Of a stretch of DNA of 64,000 bases, positions 53,755-63,625 are shown in pieces. Each line of letters starts with the position of its first letter. Position 1 is the first letter of the stretch. This DNA is from Rhodococcus sp. AW25M09 (GTDB lineage: Bacteria > Actinomycetota > Actinomycetes > Mycobacteriales > Mycobacteriaceae): assembly GCF_000333955.1 (NCBI RefSeq), contig NZ_CAPS01000084.1, positions 1 to 64,000 of the forward strand, given 5' to 3'. A program made the translations under genes and the position numbers. The notes under the pieces were generated by a model. It did not search any database. It was not told where the DNA came from and saw only the letters and a list, made by a program, of their open reading frames with translations.

Positions 53755-53781
53755 GGAACTTATCGGAGTCTCCCGAGCGTT
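53755..53781 (+). promoter_or_regulatory. ECF-type promoter candidate upstream of sigB
   Basis: GGAAC (53755-53759), an 18-base spacer and CGTT (53778-53781) fit the GGAAC/GTT pattern of SigE/SigH-class promoters that drive sigB in mycobacteria. It is 36 bases before the sigB ATG. Confidence 0.65.
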
Positions 53782-53817
53782 GAACCTTGTGAGACACCAC
53801 CGACCAGGAGGCAAGTC

Positions 53818-54789
53818 ATGACCAGCCCCAGCACCACGATTCGTCCACGGCCCACCGATGCCGATCTGGACGCCCAGAGCCCAGCAGCCGATCTCGTTCG
53901 CGTGTACCTCAACGGAATCGGTCGTACGGCACTGCTGACGGCTGCCGAAGAAGTCGATCTGGCCAAGAGGATCGAGGCTGGTCTCTATGCCAAGCAGGTT
54001 CTCGAGAACACCAAGCGCCTGAGCGCAGTCAAGAAGCGCAACCTCGCCATCATCGTCCGTGATGGCAGCTCTGCACGCAGCCATCTCCTCGAAGCGAATC
54101 TTCGCCTGGTCGTGTCCCTTGCAAAGCGCTACACCGGTCGCGGTATGCCGCTGCTCGACCTGATCCAGGAGGGCAATCTGGGTCTGATTCGCGCGATGGA
54201 GAAATTCGATTACGCCAAGGGTTTCAAGTTCTCGACGTACGCGACGTGGTGGATCCGGCAAGCCATCACCCGCGGTATGGCAGATCAGAGCCGCACGATT
54301 CGGCTGCCCGTCCACCTGGTCGAACAAGTCAACAAGCTGGCCAGAATCAAGCGTGAGCTTCATCAGCAACTCGGTCGCGAGGCAACGGACGACGAGTTGT
54401 CGAGCGAATCGGGTATCGCGGTGGAGAAGATTGCGGATCTACTCGACCACAGTCGTGATCCGGTCAGCCTGGACATGCCGGTGGGCAGCGACGAGGAAGC
54501 ACCTCTGGGTGACTTCATCGAGGATTCCGAGGCGACGTCTGCCGAGAATGCCGTCATCGCCGGACTGTTGCACAGCGACGTCCGCGTCGTCCTCGGCACA
54601 CTCGACGAGCGTGAGCAGCAGGTCATCCGGCTTCGCTACGGCCTGGACGACGGACAGCCACGCACTCTCGATCAGATCGGCAAGCTCTTCGGCCTCTCCC
54701 GCGAGCGTGTCCGTCAGATCGAGCGCGAGGTGATGGTCAAGCTACGCCAGGGCGACCGCGCCGAGAAACTGCGTTCCTACGCCAGCTGA
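53818..54789 (+). CDS. sigB: Group 2 sigma factor SigB
   Basis: 323-residue principal-like sigma factor for stress and stationary phase. It lacks the long N-terminal region of SigA. Region 1.2 [26 protein letters not shown]; region 2 [26 protein letters not shown] and [13 protein letters not shown]; region 4.2 [23 protein letters not shown] follows AGGAGG at good spacing. An ECF promoter candidate and a strong terminator frame it as a monocistronic unit. Rv2710 equivalent. Confidence 0.96.
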   Translation: MTSPSTTIRPRPTDADLDAQSPAADLVRVYLNGIGRTALLTAAEEVDLAKRIEAGLYAKQVLENTKRLSAVKKRNLAIIVRDGSSARSHLLEANLRLVVSLAKRYTGRGMPLLDLIQEGNLGLIRAMEKFDYAKGFKFSTYATWWIRQAITRGMADQSRTIRLPVHLVEQVNKLARIKRELHQQLGREATDDELSSESGIAVEKIADLLDHSRDPVSLDMPVGSDEEAPLGDFIEDSEATSAENAVIAGLLHSDVRVVLGTLDEREQQVIRLRYGLDDGQPRTLDQIGKLFGLSRERVRQIEREVMVKLRQGDRAEKLRSYAS

Positions 54790-54850
54790 GTACAGCCACC
54801 GACCGGTGGCGCACCGGTGACCATCCCCGCTCGCGCCACCTCACGCGGTA

Positions 54851-54901
54851 GCCGAGACGACGTCCTCCCCCCGGGACGTCGTCTCGGCTGCCGCATTTTT
54901 T
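54851..54901 (+). terminator. Intrinsic terminator of sigB
   Basis: Perfect 15-bp arms 54851-54865 and 54874-54888, eight-base loop, then a TTTTTT run at about 54896. It lies between convergent sigB and the acyl-CoA synthetase/GNAT gene. Confidence 0.85.
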
Positions 54902-54924
54902 CGTAGCTTCGCTCGGTGGATCGC

Positions 54925-57711
54925 TCAGCGCAATCGACGCGGTCCGAGATCGGCCTTGGTCGGTTCGGACCCGATACGCACCCGCGCATCGGTGATCTCC
55001 GCGCCCTCGGCGGATGCCAGGACCGGTTCGCAAGAAATCTCACGAATGTCCGGGACATCCTCCGCAAGAGCGGATATGCGCTGAACCAAATCGATCAGAG
55101 CGTTCTTGTTGACGGGCACCGCATTGCGATATCCGGACAGCAGCGGAGCTGCCTTCGGTGCATCGATCAACTGCGCAGCTTCGTCCTCGGTCAGCGGAAG
55201 CACCCGGTACGCGCGGTCGCCCAAGAGGTCGGAGATGACACCGGCCAGACCGAACGAGATGAGTGAACCGAACGACGGGTCGTCCTGCACCCGAACGACG
55301 CACCCGATTCCCTTGACCGCCATGCGTTGAACATGCAGGAGCGGCTCGCCCGAGTCGGCCGCCAAGTTGCGGTAGGCGACCCGCACTGCGGAGGCGTCGG
55401 CAATGTCCAGCCGCACTCCCCCGAGATCGGGCCGGTGCCGCCACCGCTCCCCCGTCGCTTTGACCGCGACCGGGTACCCCAATTCGTCTGCCGCGGCGAC
55501 GGCCTCGTCTTCGTCGGTCACTGTGCGAAATGCCGCGACGTCGACGCCGTAACACGCCAACAGTTCCGCGGTTTCGAAGTCGGAGAGCCAACGCCCCTGG
55601 CTACCGGCCGAATGCCACCGGTCGACGAGTTCCTTGGCGCGCTCGGAGTCGATGCTCTTGGGCCGAACCAGATTCGACACCGGTCGCGAACGCCACGCCG
55701 AGTAGCGCCACGCCGCGGCCAGCGCCGCAACCGCGCGTTCCGGGCTCGAGTACGAGGGCACCGAACCACGAACCGGATGACCACCCGGTCCGCGGACCGC
55801 CAACACGTCGGGAATGCCTTCGGTGGCGAGAAACGTCGACAGCACGGGCTTGTCGGATCCGCGGACGGCGTTCCCCAAGGCCGCCGCGAACGGTTCGACC
55901 TCGACCGCCACCGGTGGCACGAACACGACGATGACGGCATCGATGTCCGCAGCGGCCAGAGCCGACGACACGGCTGCGGCGAAATCCACCGGACCCGCCT
56001 GCGGACCGACGTCGATCGGGGTGCCCGCATGCAAACCCTTGGCGCGCGCGGCGTCGACCGCCAACACACCCAACGCCGTCGAGTTCCCCACAACAGCCAC
56101 CCGCGGACCGACCGGCAGAGGCTGATTCCCGAAGAGCACCGCGCAGTCGAACAATTCGGAAATGGTGTCCACCTGAATGACGCCGGCCTGGGCGAACAAG
56201 GCGCGCACGATCGAGTCGTCGATATCGGCACCGATCGCATGGGCGGGCGGCACTGCACCGCGTCCGCTCTTGACGGCGATGATGGGCTTGCTGCGCGCCA
56301 CTCGTCGGGCGATCCTGGTGAACTTCCTGGGGTTACCGAAGCTCTCCAGGTACAACAGGATCACCTCGGTGGCCGGGTCCGAGTCCCAGTACTGGAGCAG
56401 ATCGTTGCCGGACACATCGGCACGGTTGCCGGCCGAGACGAACGTCGACAGACCCAGCCTGCGGTTGGCGGCCTCGTCCAGGATCGCGATGCCGAGGGCA
56501 CCCGACTGACAGAAGAATCCGACGTTGCCGGGCGTCGGCAGATGCGGAGCGAGGGTGGCGTTCAACCCGAACTCCGGGTCGGTGTTCGCCACACCCAGTG
56601 CGTTGGGCCCGATCAACCGCATCCCGTGCGCCCGAGCAGCGAGAACGAGCCTGCGCTCGCTCTCCTGCCCCTCCGGTCCGGTCTCGCCGAATCCACCGGA
56701 CACCACCAGCAACGCTTTGACGCCCTTGTCGAGACAGTCGTCGAGTACCGCGTCGATGGCGTCGGCCGGAACCGCTGCGATCGCGAGATCGACCGGGTCG
56801 GGGATGTCGTGCACCGTGGCGTAGGCGCGGACACCGCGCACCGACCGGTGGTCGGCGTTGACCGGATAGACAGGGCCGGTGAAGTTGCCGGCCAGCAGAT
56901 TGGCAAGCACGGCGTTGCCCACTTTCGAGCTGTCGGTGGACGCTCCGATGACCGCCACCGACCGTGGACTGAGCACATTGCGCACACTGCGGGCTTCGGC
57001 GGCACGCTCACGCGAGTTGCGGACCGACAGCAACGCCTCACTCGGGTCGATGGCGAATTCCAACCGTAGGACGCCACCCTCGAACGACCGACTGACCTGG
57101 TACCCCGCTTCCCTGAACACCGAGACCATGTTCCGATTCTCCGCGAGCACCTCGGCCACGAACATGTTGACGCCGTTCTCGGCAGCGGCCCCCGCGAGAT
57201 GTTCGAGCAGAATTGGGCCGAGCCCCCGGCCCTGATGCGCATCGGCAACGACGAAGGCCACCTCGGCGGAATTCCCGTCGCCCTCGGGCAGACGTTCGTA
57301 TCGGCCGACAGCGATGATGTCATCGCCCAGAACAGCGACGAATGCGACCCGATCGTGGTGATCGACGGTGGTGAAATTGAGCACGTCACGCTGGGGCATC
57401 GTGGGGTACGGACCGAAATATCGGAGGTACCTCGTCCGCTCCGACAGGCGGCCGTGGAAGGCGACGATGCGTTCGGAGTCCGACGGGACGATAGGACGAA
57501 GGTGTACGACGCCACCGTCCGACGTCAGGACGTCGGCCACCCAGTGTCGCGGGAACGATGTTTCTGCGCGCTCGCGGGCGAGGTCCCCGGCGCTGGGCTG
57601 CGGCGGGGCGGCAGCAGGCTCGTGGGCCGAGGAGTCCCCCGACGAGGGTTGCGGTGACGGGGATTGCGGTGACGAGGGTTGCGGTGACGAGGGGCCGGTC
57701 GGATCAGTCAC
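54925..57711 (-). CDS. GNAT acetyltransferase fused to NDP-forming acyl-CoA synthetase (Pat-like)
   Basis: 928 residues. A Ser/Pro/Gln repeat tail (1-45) precedes a GNAT domain (about 60-220: HLRPIVPSDSERIVAFHGRL, DAHQGRGLGPILLEHL). Then a CoA-binding domain (PRSVAVIGASTDSSKVGNAV), succinyl-CoA-ligase-like domains (VGFFCQSGALGIAIL, KPIIAVKSGRG) and a C-terminal ATP-grasp (YPVAVKATGERWRHRPDLGGVRL). The architecture is that of Pat-type protein lysine acetyltransferases with N-terminal GNAT, known from actinobacteria. The stretch after KSGR is short compared with active synthetases (AHAIGAD), suggesting a sensory rather than catalytic role. GTG 57711 follows GGAGGA and overlaps acuC. Confidence 0.88.
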   Translation of the reverse strand: MTDPTGPSSPQPSSPQSPSPQPSSGDSSAHEPAAAPPQPSAGDLARERAETSFPRHWVADVLTSDGGVVHLRPIVPSDSERIVAFHGRLSERTRYLRYFGPYPTMPQRDVLNFTTVDHHDRVAFVAVLGDDIIAVGRYERLPEGDGNSAEVAFVVADAHQGRGLGPILLEHLAGAAAENGVNMFVAEVLAENRNMVSVFREAGYQVSRSFEGGVLRLEFAIDPSEALLSVRNSRERAAEARSVRNVLSPRSVAVIGASTDSSKVGNAVLANLLAGNFTGPVYPVNADHRSVRGVRAYATVHDIPDPVDLAIAAVPADAIDAVLDDCLDKGVKALLVVSGGFGETGPEGQESERRLVLAARAHGMRLIGPNALGVANTDPEFGLNATLAPHLPTPGNVGFFCQSGALGIAILDEAANRRLGLSTFVSAGNRADVSGNDLLQYWDSDPATEVILLYLESFGNPRKFTRIARRVARSKPIIAVKSGRGAVPPAHAIGADIDDSIVRALFAQAGVIQVDTISELFDCAVLFGNQPLPVGPRVAVVGNSTALGVLAVDAARAKGLHAGTPIDVGPQAGPVDFAAAVSSALAAADIDAVIVVFVPPVAVEVEPFAAALGNAVRGSDKPVLSTFLATEGIPDVLAVRGPGGHPVRGSVPSYSSPERAVAALAAAWRYSAWRSRPVSNLVRPKSIDSERAKELVDRWHSAGSQGRWLSDFETAELLACYGVDVAAFRTVTDEDEAVAAADELGYPVAVKATGERWRHRPDLGGVRLDIADASAVRVAYRNLAADSGEPLLHVQRMAVKGIGCVVRVQDDPSFGSLISFGLAGVISDLLGDRAYRVLPLTEDEAAQLIDAPKAAPLLSGYRNAVPVNKNALIDLVQRISALAEDVPDIREISCEPVLASAEGAEITDARVRIGSEPTKADLGPRRLR
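57641..57685 (-). repeat. Three 15-bp units encoding a Ser-Pro-Gln tail
   Basis: Units at 57641, 57656 and 57671 (GACGAGGGTTGCGGT and one variant) encode repeated SSPQP/SPSPQ near the N-terminus of the Pat-like protein. Unit length is a multiple of three, so copy changes would keep frame. Confidence 0.85.
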
Positions 57712-58972
57712 GCGGGTCCTCCGGATCGAGTCCGAGCAGCGGAAACACTGCCCGACGAGTAGCGATGATCGCCGAATCGACGCGTTCGAGTGCTCGGTCC
57801 GTACCGTCGGTGCCGGCGAGAGATCCACCGGGGCCGTCCCACGCCGGATAGTCGACGTCTCCTCCGTCACCCATGGTCTGTGGCAGGTCGACACTCGGAG
57901 CCATGGTCCGCACTCGCTCACGCCACGTCTCCGGCAGTGCCGACATCGGGTCGATCGATCGGCCGAGCGCGGCAGCGATGAGGTAAGTCCAGGACCGTGG
58001 AACGACACGCACCAGGCCGTACCCTCCGCCGCCGACGGCCAGCCATCTGCCCTCACAATGCTTGTCGGCGAGGTCGCGCATGGCCAGAAAAGCAGCATTC
58101 TGGCCGTCGACGGTGAGGGCGAGATCCGCAAGGGGATCCTCGCGGTGGCTGTCCACACCGCACTGGCTCACGATGATCTGCGGCGCGAAGGCTTCGATTG
58201 CGCCGGGCACGATCGCATGGAACGCGCGCAACCACAACCGATCCGCGGTGCCGGGCAGCAACGGAACGTTGATCGAGGTACCTTCACCACCTTCGGTCCC
58301 CACCTCGCTGGACCATCCGGTGTTCGGCCAGAGCGTCGCCGGATGTTGGTGCAGCGACACGGTGAGTACCCGGGGGTCGCCGAGAAACGCAGCTTGGACG
58401 CCGTCCCCGTGATGTGCGTCGACGTCGATGTAGGCGATTCTGTCGAAGCCGTTGTCCAGCAACCACGAGATGGCGATCGCGGCGTCGTTGTAGACGCAGA
58501 ATCCCGACGCCCAATCGGCCATCGCGTGATGCATACCGCCGCCGATACTCACTGCGCGGCGGGCACGACCCGATGCGATCTCGCGGGCCGCGGCCAGCGA
58601 CCCACCGGCGAGCATCGCGCTCGCCTCGTGCATGTGCGGGAACACCGGATTGTCGTCGGAGCCGAGCCCGTGGACTACGTCGTCGGGGTCGCGCAACGCC
58701 GGGCCCTGCGCCGGCGCCCGTTTGACTGCCTCGATGTAGGCGGGGGTGTGAAATCGAAGTAACTCGGAATCCGGGGCGGCAGCAGGCTCGACGAGTTCGA
58801 CGCCCTCGAGGACCCCGATCTCGGTCGCGAGTGCCATCGTCAGATCGAGTCGTGTGGGGTTCATCGGGTGGTCGTCGCTCCACCGATAGCCGAGATAGTC
58901 CGCGCTCCACACGACGATGTCCTCGGGGCGGGTCGGGATGTACGCAGCAGCGCGTGTCGCCTGATCAGACAT
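57704..58972 (-). CDS. acuC: AcuC-family protein deacetylase
   Basis: 422-residue zinc-dependent deacetylase of the arginase/histone deacetylase fold. Motifs: GGGMHHAMADWASGFCVYND (active His pair), YIDVDAHHGDGVQAAF (zinc Asp/His), SQCGVDSHREDPLADL and AVGGGGY. In Bacillus, AcuC deacetylates acetyl-CoA synthetase. The stop overlaps the start of the Pat-like acetyltransferase by eight bases, so the acetylating and deacetylating enzymes are made together. ATG at 58972. Divergent from ideR. Confidence 0.93.
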   Translation of the reverse strand: MSDQATRAAAYIPTRPEDIVVWSADYLGYRWSDDHPMNPTRLDLTMALATEIGVLEGVELVEPAAAPDSELLRFHTPAYIEAVKRAPAQGPALRDPDDVVHGLGSDDNPVFPHMHEASAMLAGGSLAAAREIASGRARRAVSIGGGMHHAMADWASGFCVYNDAAIAISWLLDNGFDRIAYIDVDAHHGDGVQAAFLGDPRVLTVSLHQHPATLWPNTGWSSEVGTEGGEGTSINVPLLPGTADRLWLRAFHAIVPGAIEAFAPQIIVSQCGVDSHREDPLADLALTVDGQNAAFLAMRDLADKHCEGRWLAVGGGGYGLVRVVPRSWTYLIAAALGRSIDPMSALPETWRERVRTMAPSVDLPQTMGDGGDVDYPAWDGPGGSLAGTDGTDRALERVDSAIIATRRAVFPLLGLDPEDPRD

Positions 58973-59157
58973 ATGGACAAAACTACGTTGCCGGGCGGGA
59001 TGGTGTGGCCGGGTTCCGCTGTTGTGACTGTTGTTCCCTTGTGAGAAGCCATGGGAAACGACGTGCACCGTTGTGGTGCGCCGCGCCCGATGCTGCTGGG
59101 CGCAGCGCCGATTCCGGGGCGCTGACGGTAGGATCGAGCCCGACGAAGGGGTTGAGT

Positions 59158-59844
59158 GTGAAGGATCTGGTCGACACCACGGAGATGTACCTCCGGACGA
59201 TCTACGACTTGGAAGAAGAGGGCGTGATTCCGCTCCGCGCTCGTATCGCCGAGCGGCTCGAGCAAAGTGGTCCCACCGTCAGCCAGACTGTCGCTCGGAT
59301 GGAGCGAGACGGTCTGTTGTCCGTCGCCGGCGACCGGCACCTCGAGCTGACCGAGAAGGGCCGCAGCCTGGCAGTTGCCGTCATGCGTAAGCACCGGTTG
59401 GCCGAGCGCCTGCTGGTGGACATCATCGGTCTCCGCTGGGAAGACGTCCACGCCGAGGCGTGCCGCTGGGAGCACGTGATGAGCGAGGAGGTCGAGCGCC
59501 GTCTGGTCGCCGTGCTGAACAACCCGACCACCTCGCCGTACGGGAACCCGATCCCCGGACTGGAGGAGCTCGGTCTCGGGCGATCGACACTCGCTCCGGA
59601 GGACCTCATCCGCCTCACCGATGTACCGGTCGGTCAACCGACCGCGGTCGTCGTGCGTCGTCTCGCCGAGCACGTTCAGTCCGATCCAGAGGTCATCGCT
59701 CAGCTTCGCGAAGCAGGCGTCGTCCCCGATGCTCGGGTTACGGTCGAGAACAAGCCCGGATCGGTCACGATCACGGTGCCAGGCCACAGCGGTGTCGACA
59801 TATCCGACGAAATGGCGCACGCCGTTCAGGTGAAGAAGGTCTGA
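59158..59844 (+). CDS. ideR: Iron-dependent regulator IdeR (DtxR family)
   Basis: 228-residue Fe2+-dependent repressor. With GTG 59158 as start, canonical DtxR ligands fall at their known numbers: Met10, Cys102, Glu105, His106 (site 2) and His79, Glu83, His98 (site 1). HTH SGPTVSQTVARMERDGLL, dimer domain to ~140, and C-terminal SH3-like domain (VVPDARVTVENKPGSVTITV). GAAGGGG precedes the start. No iron box is evident upstream, so autoregulation is not indicated. galE follows 45 bases later. Rv2711 equivalent. Confidence 0.96.
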   Translation: MKDLVDTTEMYLRTIYDLEEEGVIPLRARIAERLEQSGPTVSQTVARMERDGLLSVAGDRHLELTEKGRSLAVAVMRKHRLAERLLVDIIGLRWEDVHAEACRWEHVMSEEVERRLVAVLNNPTTSPYGNPIPGLEELGLGRSTLAPEDLIRLTDVPVGQPTAVVVRRLAEHVQSDPEVIAQLREAGVVPDARVTVENKPGSVTITVPGHSGVDISDEMAHAVQVKKV

Positions 59845-59889
59845 CTTCTTACCGACAACGGCATCGATGCGTGTGAGGGAGAACGAGCA

Positions 59890-60870
59890 GTGAAGCTTCT
59901 GGTTACCGGTGGCGCGGGATACGTCGGCAGCGTGTGCGCGGCCGTTGCCGTCGAGCGAGGTCACGAGGTCGTAGTCGTGGACAACTTGTCCACCGGTAAC
60001 CGGGATGCCGTGCCCGCTGGCTCGGCGTTCGTCGAAGGTGACATCAGGGACGTTGCAGCGGACGTCTTGGTCGACGGCGGCTTCGACGCCGTTCTGCATT
60101 TCGCCGCTCAGTCTCTCGTGGGTGAATCGGTGGTCTCGCCCGACAAGTACTGGAGCGGGAACGTGGTCACCTCGCTGGCCCTGCTCGACGCCATCCGCGC
60201 ATCCGGCACGCCGAAACTGGTGTTCTCCTCGACTGCTGCCACCTACGGCGAACCAGAGAAGACCCCCATCACCGAGGACGCCCCCACCCGGCCGACCAAC
60301 CCCTACGGTGCCACCAAACTCGCCATCGATCACGCGATCACGTCCTACGCAGCGGCGTACGGTCTGGCCGCCACCAGTCTGCGCTACTTCAACGTCGCCG
60401 GTGCCTACCACGGCTTCGGGGAGAATCGCGTCGTCGAGACCCACCTCATTCCACTCGTGCTGCAGGTCGCACTCGGCCAGCGTGAAAAGATCTCGGTGTT
60501 CGGCACCGACTGGCCTACTCAGGACGGCACGGCCGTCCGGGATTACATCCACGTCGCCGACCTCGCGGAGGCGCACATGCTTGCAGTCGACGCAGCGCTG
60601 CCGGGTCAGCACAGCATCTACAACCTCGGTAGCGGCACCGGCTTCTCCGTTCACGAGGTCATCTCCTCCTGCGAGCGGGTCACCGGCCTACCCATCGCTG
60701 TCGAACATGCTCCCCGGCGCGTCGGGGATCCTGCCGTGCTGATCGCTTCCAGTGCACGCGCGGTCGAGGAATTGACGTGGAAGCCGGAGCTGACCGATCT
60801 CGACCGCATCGTGGCCGACGCCTGGGACTTCCTGCAGCAACTCGGCGATCGTTCCCACGCGGCACGCTGA
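59890..60870 (+). CDS. galE: UDP-glucose 4-epimerase
   Basis: Interconverts UDP-glucose and UDP-galactose, supplying galactan precursors for arabinogalactan. 326 residues, extended SDR. NAD loop [16 protein letters not shown], catalytic Ser/Tyr-Lys in SSTAATYGE and [12 protein letters not shown], substrate region YFNVAGAY and [17 protein letters not shown] start with GGGAGA upstream. Same strand as ideR, possibly read through from it; convergent with DUF4192, 21 bases apart. Confidence 0.94.
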   Translation: MKLLVTGGAGYVGSVCAAVAVERGHEVVVVDNLSTGNRDAVPAGSAFVEGDIRDVAADVLVDGGFDAVLHFAAQSLVGESVVSPDKYWSGNVVTSLALLDAIRASGTPKLVFSSTAATYGEPEKTPITEDAPTRPTNPYGATKLAIDHAITSYAAAYGLAATSLRYFNVAGAYHGFGENRVVETHLIPLVLQVALGQREKISVFGTDWPTQDGTAVRDYIHVADLAEAHMLAVDAALPGQHSIYNLGSGTGFSVHEVISSCERVTGLPIAVEHAPRRVGDPAVLIASSARAVEELTWKPELTDLDRIVADAWDFLQQLGDRSHAAR

Positions 60871-60891
60871 TCAGACGCGCCACAGCGGCCG

Positions 60892-62007
60892 TCACCGTCG
60901 ACCGAACGGATCACCGGGTAACCGAACGCCGCACTCACGCGCACACGCGAATCCGCTCTCGGCTACTTCGCGAACGAGTTCTGGACCGGCACCCGCGCTG
61001 AGGGATCTGTCCAACAATCGCGCCAAACTGTAGGTCTCGTCGGCTTCGAGGGCCGCGTCGATCGCAATACGGGCCATCGGCCCGTCACCGCGGACGTACG
61101 CACTGAAGGCCAGAAGTGTTGCTGCGATCGCTCTTTCGCGCTCGGGCAGGACGCGGCAGATCATCACCCAGAATTCCTCGACGAAGCCCGCGTCGTCGCC
61201 GAGGGTCAAAGCGAGCAATGCATCTCGGACCTGAACGTCGCCGATCGAGACTGCTACGCGTGCGATGTCGACCGGCTCCAGTTCGGTGTCGTACGGGGCC
61301 CGCGCAACGTAGGACAGCACGGACCTCAACTCGTCCGCACGGGATCTTCTGCCGGCACGCCCACCTCGCGCGATCTCAGCGGCCACGGCCCGCACCGTGT
61401 TCTCGGGACCCGGCGCGATGGTCTCGGCCAGCTCCGTCCTGGATCGTCGGACCGAATAACCGTCGAGCACGCGCGCGACCGTCAGCGGTGACGACGCAGG
61501 ATCGGACATCAGGCCGTGCAGCTGCGGTCCACACAGCGACCACCAACCGGCGGCGTCGGCGATCTCCGATGCTGCGAGCGCACAGCTGAGCTGCACCCCG
61601 AACGTCGCAAGGCTGGTGACGAGCTCACGCACCAATGCCTCGACGTCGAGCAGATGGGGGCTCCTGACGGCTCGGTCGAGTCGGTCGTCGACGAACACTG
61701 CCATCACCACGGGGATGTTCTCCGACGCGCAATAGCCGGCCAGATAGCCGATGACGTCGAGCATTTCCGGGGTCGCCCGGGTCCCACTGCCGGCGCGCCG
61801 ATCGATGCGCTCCCCGGCGAGCACCAGATCGTGACGCATCGTGGGACCCACGCTCGCGCCGTCGTCCTTGACTGCGATGAGCACCATCGAACGATGTGGA
61901 TGAAAACCGAGCAGGGCCGGCACCGCAGCCATGAGCTCACTCGCGTCGCCGAGGCGTACGCGATGGCGAGAATCGAAGTTGCCGTAAGAGTTCGTCGGTA
62001 TGTACAT
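60892..62007 (-). CDS. DUF4192 family protein
   Basis: 371-residue actinobacterial protein of unknown function. The family start is seen in VRLGDASELMAAVPALLGFHPHRSMVLIAV, with later RHDLVLAGER and LLALTLGDDAGF. The C-terminus (LLAFSAYVRGDGPMARIAIDAALEADETYSLARLLDRSL) is TPR-like. ATG at 62007 follows AGGA at eight bases; the longer GTG start at 62079 covers that site. No membrane segment. Confidence 0.85.
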   Translation of the reverse strand: MYIPTNSYGNFDSRHRVRLGDASELMAAVPALLGFHPHRSMVLIAVKDDGASVGPTMRHDLVLAGERIDRRAGSGTRATPEMLDVIGYLAGYCASENIPVVMAVFVDDRLDRAVRSPHLLDVEALVRELVTSLATFGVQLSCALAASEIADAAGWWSLCGPQLHGLMSDPASSPLTVARVLDGYSVRRSRTELAETIAPGPENTVRAVAAEIARGGRAGRRSRADELRSVLSYVARAPYDTELEPVDIARVAVSIGDVQVRDALLALTLGDDAGFVEEFWVMICRVLPERERAIAATLLAFSAYVRGDGPMARIAIDAALEADETYSLARLLDRSLSAGAGPELVREVAESGFACARECGVRLPGDPFGRR

Positions 62008-62156
62008 GTTCCGAATCCTGGCGGCAGACAAAGTACCGATCAGGACGCGACCTGGCCTTGTGCACAGCCCTGTGGACAACGTTCCCGCTGTGGATGAACT
62101 GCGTCGCAGCGACAGTCGTCGGCGGGTTCGTGTCGTTCCCGTCTGCTAGGGCCGCA

Positions 62157-62879
62157 TCATCGGTGCTTGACCTTCTGCACCGACGCGGTGAACAGCTGGT
62201 CGAGCGTCGTCGTATCGGGTGACGCGGAGCCGAACGACATGAAGGTGGCAGACACTCGTACATCGTCGATCTGTGCCATCAGCGTCAACATCGACTGCGT
62301 GACCGCGTCGCCGCCAACTCCCGATGCCACAGTTTGCCGGACGGCCAACGTGTCGTCCGCACCGATCGGAGGCGCCGGGGTCAGCGTGGACGTCACCGTC
62401 GAGGTGGCGCCGGACTTGGTGGCGGTCACCTCGCCGCATTGTTCGAGCTGCTCCTCGCGATCGGAGAGCGGCCCGTCGACTGCGGTCAATTCGATGGAGA
62501 TGGTGGACCGGCTGTCGTTGTCCGTACCGACGATCATGGCCGTGCCTGCGGGCCCGAAATCTTGATCGGCGGGCTTGCATCCTGGGGGGCTGACCTCGGC
62601 ACCGGCCGGTATTCCGCTCAGATCGGGCGCTGCCTGCGAGATGGCCTGCTGGGGTAACACCAGGGCGTCGTACGGTGCCGGGAAGCTCGACGGGTCGATC
62701 AAGAGGCCGTTCAGATCCGCGCCCGATGGCGATGTGGTGGTTGTGGTGTTGTTGTCGCTGCCGGCGCTCGGCTCGGGGGTTCCGGTGACGGTGGAGCTGC
62801 ATCCCGCCAGCGCGAGCGCCCCGATCGCCGCCGACGTTGCAGCGATGGTCAGGCGGGATTTACGTGCGGCGGGGCTCAC
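62157..62879 (-). CDS. Secreted lipoprotein (DUF5642-like)
   Basis: 240 residues. A signal peptide ends in lipobox LALAGC (Cys about residue 27), followed by a Ser/Thr-rich linker (SDNNTTTTTSPSG). The mature domain has FPAPYDALVLPQQ, GCKPADQDFGPAGTAMIVGTD and VSATFMSFGSASPDTTTLDQLFTASVQKV, like mycobacterial substrate-binding-type Lpq proteins. Two mature-domain Cys could form a disulfide. GTG start. Function unknown. Confidence 0.78.
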   Translation of the reverse strand: MSPAARKSRLTIAATSAAIGALALAGCSSTVTGTPEPSAGSDNNTTTTTSPSGADLNGLLIDPSSFPAPYDALVLPQQAISQAAPDLSGIPAGAEVSPPGCKPADQDFGPAGTAMIVGTDNDSRSTISIELTAVDGPLSDREEQLEQCGEVTATKSGATSTVTSTLTPAPPIGADDTLAVRQTVASGVGGDAVTQSMLTLMAQIDDVRVSATFMSFGSASPDTTTLDQLFTASVQKVKHR

Positions 62880-62992
62880 GGGCGTCCTTTGTGGGTTCGT
62901 GGGGGACGCCTCAGCGAGCGCTTCGGCGTCCCCCTCACTGTCTCACTCCGACGCCCTCGAATGCGGCAGGCGAGAGACGGCGGTGTCGGAAG

Positions 62993-63625
62993 TCAGCTTC
63001 CGGCAGCGATCCATTCCTCGAGGTGCGGTGCCTCGTCGCCGATCCGAGTTCCGTCGCCGTGCCCGGTGTTGACGCGGGTCTCGACGGGGAGGGCGAAGAG
63101 TCGGTCGCGAATGGACCCGATGATGGTCGGGAAATCCGAGTACGACCGTCCGGTGGCTCCCGGACCACCGGAGAACAGGGTGTCGCCGCTGAACAACTCC
63201 CCCGCCTCCGGCAGGTACAGGCAGGTCGACCCCGGCGAATGTCCGGGGGTGTGCAGAGCCAGGATGTCGGTTCCCGCCACAGTGATCCGCTGGCCGTCCT
63301 CGAGACTCGAGTGCCCGACGCCCGGATGCGTCTGTTCCCACAGCATGTTGTCGGCGGGGTGCAGCAGAATCGGCGCATCGAGTGTGTCGGCGAGTTCGGG
63401 TGCCACGGTCACGTGGTCGTTGTGACCGTGTGTGCAGATGACCGCTTTGACGGTACGGCCGGCCACCGCGTCGACGATCGGGCTCGCAGTGTGTGCGGCG
63501 TCGACGATCACGACCTCGTCGTCGTCCCCGATCAACCAGATGTTGTTGTCGACATCCCACGTGCCACCGTCCAGGCTGAACGTGCCCGAGGTGACGACGT
63601 TCTGGACGCGAAACGTCCCGCTCAC
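62993..63625 (-). CDS. MBL-fold metallo-hydrolase beside mscR
   Basis: 210-residue metallo-beta-lactamase-fold hydrolase. Metal motif [10 protein letters not shown] (HxHxDH), [13 protein letters not shown] and SGDTLF are intact, resembling glyoxalase II-like thioesterases. The GTG at 63625 overlaps the mscR stop, so it is coupled with the mycothiol-dependent formaldehyde dehydrogenase; it may hydrolyse S-formyl-mycothiol (inference from context and the Rv2259-Rv2260 pair). Confidence 0.9.
   Translation of the reverse strand: MSGTFRVQNVVTSGTFSLDGGTWDVDNNIWLIGDDDEVVIVDAAHTASPIVDAVAGRTVKAVICTHGHNDHVTVAPELADTLDAPILLHPADNMLWEQTHPGVGHSSLEDGQRITVAGTDILALHTPGHSPGSTCLYLPEAGELFSGDTLFSGGPGATGRSYSDFPTIIGSIRDRLFALPVETRVNTGHGDGTRIGDEAPHLEEWIAAGS

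Noticed and set aside
59020-59157. Iron box for IdeR autoregulation
   Set aside because: I looked for a TTAGG-type 19-bp palindrome before ideR and found none.
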